Source: Yeguia hominis
GTDB lineage: Bacteria; Bacillota; Clostridia; Oscillospirales; Acutalibacteraceae
DNA length: 64,000 nucleotides
Direction of reading: 5' to 3'
NCBI RefSeq assembly: GCF_014384705.1
Contig: NZ_JACRSN010000004.1
Location: 113,811-177,810 of the forward strand
This document shows, one piece after another, positions 53,887-61,705 of this stretch. The position numbers and the translations under genes were made by a program. Below the pieces are notes generated by a model. It was not told the origin of the DNA, ran no database searches, and saw only the letters and a list, made by a program, of their open reading frames with translations. Numbering within the stretch: position 1 is the first letter of the stretch; each line of letters starts with the position of its first letter.

Positions 53887-55581
53887 TTACGCGTCGGGAT
53901 CCGGCCCCATGCTGACCTCCAGTACGACCTGCGAACCGTAGGGCAGGCTCTCTCCGGGGCTTGCGTTCTGATAGCCGACCACATAGCCGACCGCATAGCT
54001 GTCGCTGTAAACATCAACCTTCCGCGGAATAAAGCCGAGACCGCTCAGCGTTTCCGAAGCAGACGCAAGAGAATTGCCCTCCACATAAGGCAGCTCCCGC
54101 TGTGCCGGACCGCGGCTGACGGTGACGACAATCGACTCGCCCTTCTGCATATACTTGCCTTCTCCGGCTTCCGGAGACTGCGACAGAATTGCGCCCTCCT
54201 CCACCGTATCGTCAAATTCCTTTTCGCCAAGCAGGATTTCATAGTCCGGATCCGTCTTTTGCTCCAGCTCTGCGAGCAGATCCTCATAGTTCTGGCTGCG
54301 CAGATCCGGCACCAAAATGGCGTCCTCCGGCACCGAGGATTCTTCCGAAGAAAGGCCGCTTGACACTTCCAGTTCACTGACGACCGAACTCATCGCGGAA
54401 GAGGCATCCCCCTCCTCCGGATTGGTTCCGCGGATCGAAACCCAGAGGTATACAATCAGTCCCAGCACCGCGACCGTCGCCAGACAGGAGACCAGAATCC
54501 AGACGGAATCCGGCAGTTTGCTGGTGTTTTCCTGCTTTTTCTCCGTCTGCGGAACCGGCGGCTGATACGGCGCGACAATTTTGCGGATCGTCTGCGTCTC
54601 CTCGATACTCGCCGTGACCGTCGGCGCAGCGGAAAGCTCTGCGCGCAGGCGCTCAAACGTCTGCGTCCGGTTTTCTCTCGAAATCTGCAGCGCATTGGCA
54701 AGCGCCGTAACCACATGCGGCGGAATACTTCTGAGCGTTGCAGTCGGAATCATCAGCCGGGAATCGGTCTTGCGCTTTAGCGCATCCTGCGGCAAAACGC
54801 CGGTCAGGGCAAAGAACAGCGACGCCGCAAAGCCGTACACGTCGGTCGCTTCGTCAAACGCAGCGTCCGCATCATACTGTTCCAGCGCCGCACAGCCCGG
54901 AACCAAATCCGGCACCATGCCCGATCCGACCCGCCGGATGGACTCGATTGCAAATCCGCCGAGCCGCATTTTTCCGTCCGGCAAAATACTGAGCGTTGCG
55001 GGAGAAATTCCATAATGCCCGACACCGCCCTCATACATCGCACTGAGCGCGGACAGCACCGGCATAAACAGCTGGCGCGCGGCGTTCCAGTGCAGGCTGC
55101 CGCCGCTGCGCTCCACAAAATACCGCAGCGAAATGCTTTCCGCCCATTCTGAGACCGTGTATGCGGTCTGATTTTCTTCAAAGATATCGTAAATCTGCTC
55201 AATGGCAGACAATTCGCGCATATGCGCAACCCTTCTGGCATAGCTGAGGAACGCCGCCATGCACTCGTCAAAGGGAATTTCCTTGCCCGCTATCGGTGCA
55301 ACCGACTTTCCGTCGGCGGTGCGCAGGCAAAAATTCTGCGGATACAGCTCCCGCAGCTGGACCGGCGCGCTCAGCACCAGGTCAAACCCGATGTACGTAA
55401 TGCCCTCGCCGTTGCGGAACATGCCCCGGCCGACGAGATAGCGGTTTTGAAGGATTGTGCGGTACGGAAGCGCCTCCGGCATCTGCCGGTCAGCGTCCGG
55501 ATGGTATCCGCAGCGCGGGCACACCGGATGATCGCCCATATCGTTCATACAGCTCATGCAAAGATGTTCGATATTCGCCAT
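53887..55581 (-). CDS. membrane PASTA protein with degenerate kinase domain
   Basis: 564 residues: zinc ribbon (CMSCMND, CPRCGYHPD, residues 8-29), kinase-like domain (about 42-320), one membrane helix (360-381), acidic/Ser linker, and two PASTA domains (about 415-564). The kinase fold is recognisable (DVYGFAASLFFALTG, PGCAALEQY) but all catalytic residues are changed: the VAIK Lys is Arg77 (VQLRELYP), the HRD loop reads HYGISP (189-194), and DFG reads LGGFA. It is probably a pseudokinase that senses wall fragments and signals by binding. Start ATG with AAGGGGAG. It ends 69 bases after yebC begins upstream transcription. Confidence 0.85.
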   Translation of the reverse strand: MANIEHLCMSCMNDMGDHPVCPRCGYHPDADRQMPEALPYRTILQNRYLVGRGMFRNGEGITYIGFDLVLSAPVQLRELYPQNFCLRTADGKSVAPIAGKEIPFDECMAAFLSYARRVAHMRELSAIEQIYDIFEENQTAYTVSEWAESISLRYFVERSGGSLHWNAARQLFMPVLSALSAMYEGGVGHYGISPATLSILPDGKMRLGGFAIESIRRVGSGMVPDLVPGCAALEQYDADAAFDEATDVYGFAASLFFALTGVLPQDALKRKTDSRLMIPTATLRSIPPHVVTALANALQISRENRTQTFERLRAELSAAPTVTASIEETQTIRKIVAPYQPPVPQTEKKQENTSKLPDSVWILVSCLATVAVLGLIVYLWVSIRGTNPEEGDASSAMSSVVSELEVSSGLSSEESSVPEDAILVPDLRSQNYEDLLAELEQKTDPDYEILLGEKEFDDTVEEGAILSQSPEAGEGKYMQKGESIVVTVSRGPAQRELPYVEGNSLASASETLSGLGFIPRKVDVYSDSYAVGYVVGYQNASPGESLPYGSQVVLEVSMGPDPDA

Positions 55582-55649
55582 TGCTCCCCTTCACACTCCT
55601 TCCATTCCGAAATAGTTTGAGAAATATTTGAGAATCCGCTCATGGAGCA

Positions 55650-56387
55650 TTATTCCACGTTGCTGTCGTCCCAGTTGTGCCAGACGTTCTGCACGTCATC
55701 GTTATCCTCCAGCGCATCCAGCAGACGCTGCATCTTGAGGATCGTGTCCGGATCTTCGAGTTTGGTGTAGGTACTCGGCACCATTTCGGTCTCCGCGGAG
55801 ACGAAGGTGTACCCTTTGGCCTCGAGGTCATCGCGCACGCCGCTGAAATCCTCCGGTTCGGTGTAAATTTCAAAGACATCCTCGTCCGCCTGGAAATCCG
55901 ACGCGCCGGCTTCGAGGGCATCCTCCATGACCTTGTCTTCCTCGAGATCCTCGCGGTCGATGGCGATCACGCCTTTTTTCTCAAAAAGGAAGGAAACGCA
56001 GCCGTTGGTTCCAAGGTTTCCGCCAAATTTATCAAAATAATGGCGCACATCGCCGGCGGTACGGTTGCGGTTGTCGGTCAGCGTCTCCACGATGACGGCA
56101 ATTCCGCTCGGACCGTATCCCTCATAGACGATGTTCTCATATTTATCCGCATCGCCGTCGCCGGCCGCTTTTTTGATGATCCGCTCAATGTTGTCGTTCG
56201 GCACATTGTTGGCCTTTGCTTTTGCAATGCAGTCCTTGAGTTTGGAGTTTGCATTCGGATCCGCGCTGCCGCCTTCTTTGACCGCAACCGCAAGCTCACG
56301 CCCGATTTTGGTAAAGATCTTCGCTTTTGCGCCATCCGTCTTTTCTTTTTTCCGCTTAATATTGTTCCATTTCGAATGCCCGGACAT
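55650..56387 (-). CDS. YebC/PmpR family protein
   Basis: 245 residues, the usual length. N terminus SGHSKWNNIKRKKEKTDGAK and the ANNVPNDNIERIIKKAAGDG segment are diagnostic. Family members bind DNA as regulators, and YebC proteins of one branch help ribosomes translate polyproline; this sequence does not decide between them. AGGAGG precedes the ATG. It is transcribed toward the PASTA pseudokinase with a short gap, so co-transcription is possible. Upstream lies the longest-unit repeat array. Confidence 0.95.
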   Translation of the reverse strand: MSGHSKWNNIKRKKEKTDGAKAKIFTKIGRELAVAVKEGGSADPNANSKLKDCIAKAKANNVPNDNIERIIKKAAGDGDADKYENIVYEGYGPSGIAVIVETLTDNRNRTAGDVRHYFDKFGGNLGTNGCVSFLFEKKGVIAIDREDLEEDKVMEDALEAGASDFQADEDVFEIYTEPEDFSGVRDDLEAKGYTFVSAETEMVPSTYTKLEDPDTILKMQRLLDALEDNDDVQNVWHNWDDSNVE

Positions 56388-56759
56388 TGGTTCTGCCTCC
56401 TGTGAAAACCGAAAAATCGGTTTCGTAAAATATCATTTGGAACGGCGTCTTTCGTGACAATTCCGCACGTTCCTGGGAAACGGGTCTGCGCCAAATTTGC
56501 AGGCTGGAAGCCAATTTTGCAAGTCTGACGCTGCCGCAGCAAAAAGTGACCATGAATAAAATCATATTAGCATAATTTTTGATGCTTTGCAATACAGAAT
56601 TTTGCTCACTCTGCGAAAAAGCAGGGCTTTTGCGGGTTTGCTTCCGGGTTTGGTTCTGCAAGGCGCGCAAATTGCCGTTTCAAACCGGCGATTTTCCCGC
56701 AATTTGCGGCCGTACAAAATACGTACAAAACAAAAGAAAACCTCAATTGGCACCAGCCA

Positions 56760-57800
56760 GCGCAGAATATCCGACTCTTCATCGCATGGGCGGGACAGTC
56801 GGCAGGCATCCCGGCGGCTCCGAAGCGTTCCCGAACGCGCATACTCCGCCTTTTCGGCATGCTGCAAAACATTTCGGTCGCCGCTTATCCGCGAACCTGA
56901 TTTTAAACAGCGCGCGGCCCGGCGCGCTGCAAAACGCTTTGGCCGACGAGAATCCCGGCGGCTCCGGTCTCCGCAAACTATCCGGCTTTTCATCGCGCGG
57001 GCAGGACAGCCCGGCAGGAACCATCGTTGCGGATGATCGCGCCGCATTTTTCATCCGTGCGGGCGGATCTGCACAGCGCAAAGGAGACGGGCGCCGTTTT
57101 GCTTTCTTTGCGCCTCTGCGAAACACGCTGCTGGTTTTCCATAAACATGCGTATAGAGCCGGTTTCTGCCGTACAGCGCGCTCGCTTTCCCGCGCTGCAA
57201 AACGCTTTGGCCGGCGAAGAACTCCGGCGGCTCCGAAGCGTTCCCGAACGCACAATACCCGCCTTTTCGGCATGCTGCAAAACATTTCGGTCGCCGCTTA
57301 TCCGCGAACCTGATTTTAAACAGCGCGCGGCCCGGCGCGCTGCAAAACGCTTTGGCCGGCAAAGAACCTCGGCGGCTCCGGTCTCCGCAAACTATCCGGC
57401 TTTTCAGCGCGCGGGCAGGACAGCCCGGCAGGAACCATCGTTGCGGATGATCGCGCCGCATTTTTCATCCGTGCGGGCGGATCTGCACAGCGCAAAGGAG
57501 ACGGGCGCCGTTTTGCTTTCTTTGCGCCTCTGCGAAACACGCTGCTGGTTTTCCATAAACATGCGTATAGAGCCGGTTTCTGCCGTACAGCGCGCTCGCT
57601 TTCCCGCGCTGCAAAACGCTTTGGCCGGCGAAGAACTCCGGCGGCTCCGAAGCGTTCCCGAACGCACAATACCCGCCTTTTCGGCATGCTGCAAAACATT
57701 TCGGTCGCCGCTTATCCGCGAACCTGATTTTAAACAGCGCGCGGCCCGGCGCGCTGCAAACCGCTTTGGCCGGCGAGAATCCCGGCGGCTCCGAAATTTT
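56760..57800. repeat. tandem repeat array K (414-bp unit, about 2.3 copies)
   Basis: A long unit containing GAAGCGTTCCCGAACGCACA, CGGCATGCTGCAAAACATTT, TTGCGGATGATCGCGCCGCA and ATAAACATGCGTATAGAGCC repeats with offset 414 (for example GGATGATCGC at 57031 and 57445). The two full copies are nearly identical; a third partial copy ends near 57795. Upstream 56545-56760 is a related but diverged segment. Open frames of 240-390 codons here are products of the repeats. Confidence 0.92.
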
Positions 57801-57841
57801 CCCGAACGCACAATACCCGCCTTTTCACCGCGCCGAAAGAC

Positions 57842-57878
57842 AAAAAATAAATGCCCCGGCATTCACCGGAGCATTTAT
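57842..57878 (-). terminator. intrinsic terminator of the zinc-ribbon gene
   Basis: On the minus strand ATAAATGCTCCGG pairs with CCGGGGCATTTAT (one G-T pair) and TTTTTG follows, 19 bases after the stop. Confidence 0.88.
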
Positions 57879-57896
57879 CCCTCGAGCAAGACGAAC

Positions 57897-58175
57897 TTAT
57901 GCCTCTTCCCTCATCTTTGCAAAGCACTCGCTGCAATATACAGGACGGTCTTCACGCGGCCGGAACGGCACTTTAGCTTCTTTTCCGCAGCTTGCGCATA
58001 CGGCTGTGAACATCTCGCGTTCCGGCTTCGCAGCGTTCTTGCGAGCATCGCGGCAGGCCTTGCATCTCTGCGGCTCGTTTACAAAGCCCTTGGATGCGTA
58101 AAATTCCTGCTCACCGGCGGTGAAAACGAATTCAGCGCCGCATTCCTTGCATGTGAGTGTTTTGTCTTCGTACAT
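57897..58175 (-). CDS. zinc-ribbon protein (zf-Tbcl-like)
   Basis: 92 residues with four CxxC pairs: CKECG (residue 9), CKAC (about 38), CASC (about 62) and CSEC (about 82), enough for two zinc ribbons. The first half, FVFTAGEQEFYASKGFVNEP, matches the probable zinc-ribbon domain often found in clostridial genomes; no function is established. GAGGT precedes ATG 58175. It lies downstream of a SigH-type sigma gene with a tRNA-like structure between them, and is probably on the same transcript. Confidence 0.8.
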   Translation of the reverse strand: MYEDKTLTCKECGAEFVFTAGEQEFYASKGFVNEPQRCKACRDARKNAAKPEREMFTAVCASCGKEAKVPFRPREDRPVYCSECFAKMREEA

Positions 58176-58211
58176 CTGATTTACCTCGCTTTGGATTAAA
58201 GATATTGAATT

Positions 58212-58275
58212 TGCCCATAGACGGATTCGCACCGCCGCCTTTGAAGTTCAACGCTCTACTTAAGCTATCCGGGCA
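58212..58275 (-). ncRNA. tRNA-like cloverleaf of unknown function
   Basis: On the minus strand a 64-base segment folds into TGCCC/GGGCA closing stem, a D-arm-like GCTT-AAGTA-GAGC, a short TTGA-ACT-TCAA arm, and a T-arm-like GGCGG-TGCGAAT-CCGTC. The middle arm is too short for a normal anticodon arm and no CCA is encoded. It starts 6 bases after the sigma gene stop. Confidence 0.4.
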
Positions 58276-58281
58276 TATGGA

Positions 58282-58869
58282 TCAAAAAGTAAGAAGCCGC
58301 TTCATCTTCTGGCGAACCCGCTGGATGGCATTATCCACGGATTTACCGGAGAGATGCAGCTTTTCGGAAATTTCTGAATAGCCGTAGCCATTCAGATAGA
58401 AAAAGAACACATCCCGTTCGAGTTTGGTAAGAGACTGTCCAATCTGATTGCGAACCGTCTCAAACCGCTCCCGTGCAATCAGGAGCGATTCCGGATCGGA
58501 ATCATCCTGCAAAGCCAAATCGAACGCTGTGTGATTCTGATCGTCATCCAAAGAAACGAGATCACAGGGCGGAATTCGTTTTTCCGCAGCCTGCGCACGA
58601 AGCGCAGACCGCAAGCGGTTGACAATGCAGACCTCTGCGTATGTTCGGAACCCGGCGCGGTTCTCCGGAGAATAGCTCCGCGCTGCGCTGAAGAGTCCCA
58701 AAAGTCCCTCCTGACAGGAATCTTCGAGTTCCAAGGTCGAAAACTCCGCCGCCTTTTTGCGAATCAGCGGAAGATACCACGCCGTCAGCTCCAGAAACGC
58801 ATCCGCGTCTCCATCCTGCACTTTTGATATCAAATTCCATTGCGCTTCCCGGCCGTTTTCGAGGGACAA
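58282..58869 (-). CDS. sigma-70 family factor, SigH-type
   Basis: 195 residues. Region 2 (QEGLLGLFSAARSYSPENRA, FRTYAEVCIVNRLRSALRAQ) and region 4 (LERDVFFFYLNGYGYSEISE, GKSVDNAIQRVRQKMKRL) align well by eye with B. subtilis SigH, including the KS(I/V)DNA(L/I)QRV ending. SigH directs entry into sporulation; here it could be SigH itself or a clostridial paralogue, as it is not next to rpmG-secE-nusG. Start taken at TTG 58869, about 8 bases after GAGGTG; the frame extends four codons further to a GTG that overlaps that site. Confidence 0.85.
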   Translation of the reverse strand: MSLENGREAQWNLISKVQDGDADAFLELTAWYLPLIRKKAAEFSTLELEDSCQEGLLGLFSAARSYSPENRAGFRTYAEVCIVNRLRSALRAQAAEKRIPPCDLVSLDDDQNHTAFDLALQDDSDPESLLIARERFETVRNQIGQSLTKLERDVFFFYLNGYGYSEISEKLHLSGKSVDNAIQRVRQKMKRLLTF

Positions 58870-59066
58870 ACCTAAACCCACCTCATGGCAGAACTTTTTT
58901 ATTGCTTACTCATCATACCCGAAATACGCGGAAATGTCAACCACAAATTCAACAAATTCAAGAAAAATTACAAACAAAACCCCTACTATTTTTCGCGAAT
59001 TGTTGAATCCGGAACGTTTTGCGGATATAATGTCGATAGATGACGGAGATTTGGAGGTGCCAAAAA

Positions 59067-60608
59067 ATGCTTTCCCGCGTGTTTAGTATGGGAATTTTTG
59101 GAATGGAAGCCTTTCCCGTAGAGGTCGAAACCGATCTTTCCCGCGGGCTGCCCGCGTTTGAAATTGTCGGTCTGCCGGACGCCGCTGTCCGGGAATCGCG
59201 CGATCGGGTACGGGCGGCGCTGAAAAACTGCGGATTTGAATTTCCGGTCAGCCGCATTACCGTCAACCTTGCGCCTGCCGACCAGAAAAAGACCGGCCCG
59301 ATCTATGATCTGCCGATTCTGCTGTCGCTGCTCTGCGCCTCTGCACAGATTTCTGTGCCGCAGACAGAGCTGAAAGAAAGCCTTTTTCTCGGGGAACTTT
59401 CCCTCTCCGGCAAACTCCGTCCGATGCAGGGCGTCCTGCCCATGGCCATCAAAGCGCAGAAAGAAGGCTTCCGCGCGCTCTACGTTCCTGCAGAAAATGC
59501 GCTTGAAGGCGCCGCGGTGGAAGGCCTTTCTGTCTACGCCGTTCAAAGCGTTCCCCAGCTGCTCGCACATTTCAGCGGAACCCAGCCGATCTCTCCGCTT
59601 GCACCGGCGCTGCCGCCTGCTTCCGTACACCTGCAGGAACCGGATTTTTCCGACGTCCGCGGTCTTTCCGACGTCAAGCGCGCCGTAGAAATTGCGGCCT
59701 GCGGCAGACACAATCTGCTGATGATCGGCCCGCCCGGATCCGGAAAGAGCATGATCGCCAAGCGCATTCCTTCGATTTTACCCGACATGACAAAAGAAGA
59801 ACAACTCGAAACGACAATGGTGCATTCCATCGCCGGAACCATCCCCAGCGGACATGCGCTCCTGCCTGCGCGGCCCTTCCGCGCGCCGCACCACACCATT
59901 TCCCCCGCCGGTCTTTCCGGCGGCGGCACCATCCCAAAGCCGGGAGAGCTCTCACTCGCCCATCACGGCGTTCTGTTTCTCGATGAGCTTCCGGAATTCA
60001 GCCGCGGAACCATTGAGCTGCTGCGCCAGCCGATTGAGGACGGTGTCGTTGCGATTTCCAGAGCAGCCGGACGCGCCGTTTATCCCTGTTCCGTGATGCT
60101 CGTCGCCGCGATGAATCCCTGTCCCTGCGGCTTTTTCGGCCATCCGTCCAAACGCTGCACCTGCACGCCATCCGCCGTTTTCAAATATCTCTCCCGGATC
60201 TCCGGCCCGATGCTCGACCGGTTCGATCTGCACATCGAGGTTCCGGCCGTTCCGTTTTCGGCATTTGACGATACTGCGCCTGCCGAATCCTCCGCCGAGA
60301 TCCGCAGGCGTGTCGATGCCGCCCGAAGAATCCAAAGCGCCCGCTTTGCAGGCACCGGCATCACCTGCAACGCACGGATCACGCCGGACCGTCTGCGGGA
60401 AGTTTGTCCCATGGACGCAGCGGCGCGGGCTGTTTTCCAGAGCGCCTTTGAAAATTTCGGATTTTCCGCACGCACATACGACCGCGTCCTGAAAGTAGCA
60501 AGAACCATTGCCGACATGGACGGCAGCGCCGAAATCCGCGCGCACCACGCAGCAGAAGCTGTCCAATACCGCACACTCGACCGAAAATATTGGGCGCGCG
60601 CTCGTTAA
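59067..60608 (+). CDS. YifB/ComM family AAA ATPase (Mg-chelatase-like)
   Basis: 513 residues. N-terminal ChlI domain (VEVETDLSRGLPAFEIVGLP, ITVNLAPADQKKTG), AAA core with Walker A MIGPPGSGKSMIAKRIPSIL and Walker B VLFLDELPEF, the four-Cys insertion NPCPCGFFGHPSKRCTCT, and C-terminal helical MCM-like domain. The ComM relative is a helicase that extends branch migration during natural transformation. ATG 59067 has GGAGGTG upstream. It stands alone, divergent from the sigma gene. Whether this organism is competent is unknown. Confidence 0.93.
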   Translation: MLSRVFSMGIFGMEAFPVEVETDLSRGLPAFEIVGLPDAAVRESRDRVRAALKNCGFEFPVSRITVNLAPADQKKTGPIYDLPILLSLLCASAQISVPQTELKESLFLGELSLSGKLRPMQGVLPMAIKAQKEGFRALYVPAENALEGAAVEGLSVYAVQSVPQLLAHFSGTQPISPLAPALPPASVHLQEPDFSDVRGLSDVKRAVEIAACGRHNLLMIGPPGSGKSMIAKRIPSILPDMTKEEQLETTMVHSIAGTIPSGHALLPARPFRAPHHTISPAGLSGGGTIPKPGELSLAHHGVLFLDELPEFSRGTIELLRQPIEDGVVAISRAAGRAVYPCSVMLVAAMNPCPCGFFGHPSKRCTCTPSAVFKYLSRISGPMLDRFDLHIEVPAVPFSAFDDTAPAESSAEIRRRVDAARRIQSARFAGTGITCNARITPDRLREVCPMDAAARAVFQSAFENFGFSARTYDRVLKVARTIADMDGSAEIRAHHAAEAVQYRTLDRKYWARAR

Positions 60609-60621
60609 GCGCACCCGGAAA

Positions 60622-61515
60622 TCAGCGCACTTCCTGCTGTCCGTACTGCAGACGGTAGGCGCGCGGAGAAATGCCGAATTTCTTTTTGAACATTCGGTTA
60701 AAATACGAAACATTATTAAACCCGGCCTCCAGCGCGATTTCTGTCACCGCCGATTTCGCGGTCTTCAAAATACCGGCAGCGTAGTCCAGCCGAAAATCGT
60801 TGAGATATGTGATCACTGTCACGCCCGTATACTTTTTAAAAAACCGCATAAAATGAGATTCACTAAACCCGCAAAGCGCCGCAAGCTCTTCGATTTTCAG
60901 CGGCTCGGCAGAATGCTCACTGATATATTGCAGGGCGGTCTTGATTTTCTCCTCCGTCCGGTAAATCGGCGACTGGGTCGGCTGCTCCACGGCGTATCCG
61001 TTTTGAAACAGCAGCCGGATCAGCCGGAGCATCCGCTCTTTGAGCTCCAGCTCATATCCGAAAGCGTGCGCGCCATAGCACCGGAGCAGCGCCTCGTAAC
61101 ACGCGAGCAGCTCCGGATATTTGGAATCGCGCGGGGAAATTTTCGGCTGCAATTTATAGAACCCGTTAAACAGCGGCATCAGATAGTCTACCGCACAGAT
61201 ATCCCGCAGCCGGCAGCCCAGAAAATCCAGATGGAACACAAAGCTTTCCGTCACCGCCGCTCCATCCGGGACAGCCGCGTGCAGCACATGCGGCGAAATG
61301 AATGCGAGGTCGCCTTCCCGGAAGGCAACCGGTTCAAAATCGATGGAATATGTGATTTTCCCCTTGCGGACCAGCATCACCTCCAGCTCTTCGTGCCAAT
61401 GCATGGAAAAGCCCGTAAAATTCTCGTCGGTCGAACAGTAATATCGCTGGAACGGCGCCAGCACATTGCCGTGCACCGTTCCTTCTTTTAAATGGGTCAG
61501 TCCGTTTGCTGCCAT
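60622..61515 (-). CDS. AraC family transcriptional regulator
   Basis: 297 residues. Cupin-type sensor domain (about 20-150, MHWHEELEVMLVRKGKITYS) and two C-terminal helix-turn-helix motifs (EELAALCGFSESHFMRFFKK; AVTEIALEAGFNNVSYFNRM) with the closing GISPRAYR. Such proteins respond to sugars and activate neighbouring genes. CAGGTG precedes ATG 61515. It is divergent from the GH31 alpha-glucosidase gene, with 190 bases between them, so regulating that gene is likely. The stop lies 14 bases from the end of the convergent comM-type gene. Confidence 0.92.
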   Translation of the reverse strand: MAANGLTHLKEGTVHGNVLAPFQRYYCSTDENFTGFSMHWHEELEVMLVRKGKITYSIDFEPVAFREGDLAFISPHVLHAAVPDGAAVTESFVFHLDFLGCRLRDICAVDYLMPLFNGFYKLQPKISPRDSKYPELLACYEALLRCYGAHAFGYELELKERMLRLIRLLFQNGYAVEQPTQSPIYRTEEKIKTALQYISEHSAEPLKIEELAALCGFSESHFMRFFKKYTGVTVITYLNDFRLDYAAGILKTAKSAVTEIALEAGFNNVSYFNRMFKKKFGISPRAYRLQYGQQEVR

Positions 61516-61705
61516 AGTTTCACCTGATTTTTCGCGTTCTGCGGATATTATAGTATCAGGATTTTGCAAGAAAAGAGCAGAATCCTACAAGAACTTTCGA
61601 TTCTTTCTCAGTATAATAGGTATTAGAAAATTTCTCAATCCCTTTTTCGGGAAACTTTTTCAGAAACCGTGCAATCTTAATTTTAGGAAAGGAAGATTTC
61701 ACCTG
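61516..61705. promoter_or_regulatory. divergent control region between araC-type and GH31 genes
   Basis: For the plus strand a perfect TATAAT lies near 61612 with no good -35, as expected for an activator-dependent promoter. AGGATT and AATCCT form an inverted pair upstream of it around TTGCAAGAAAAG. A minus-strand TATAAT lies at 61547-61552. Confidence 0.45.

Noticed and set aside
57027..58199. 390-codon plus-strand frame over array K and the antisense of the zinc-ribbon gene
   Set aside because: It is a product of the 414-bp repeat (also divisible by three) and runs antisense into a real gene.
58212..58275. A functional tRNA
   Set aside because: The anticodon arm cannot form a 5-bp stem with a 7-base loop and no CCA is encoded; kept only as a tRNA-like structure.
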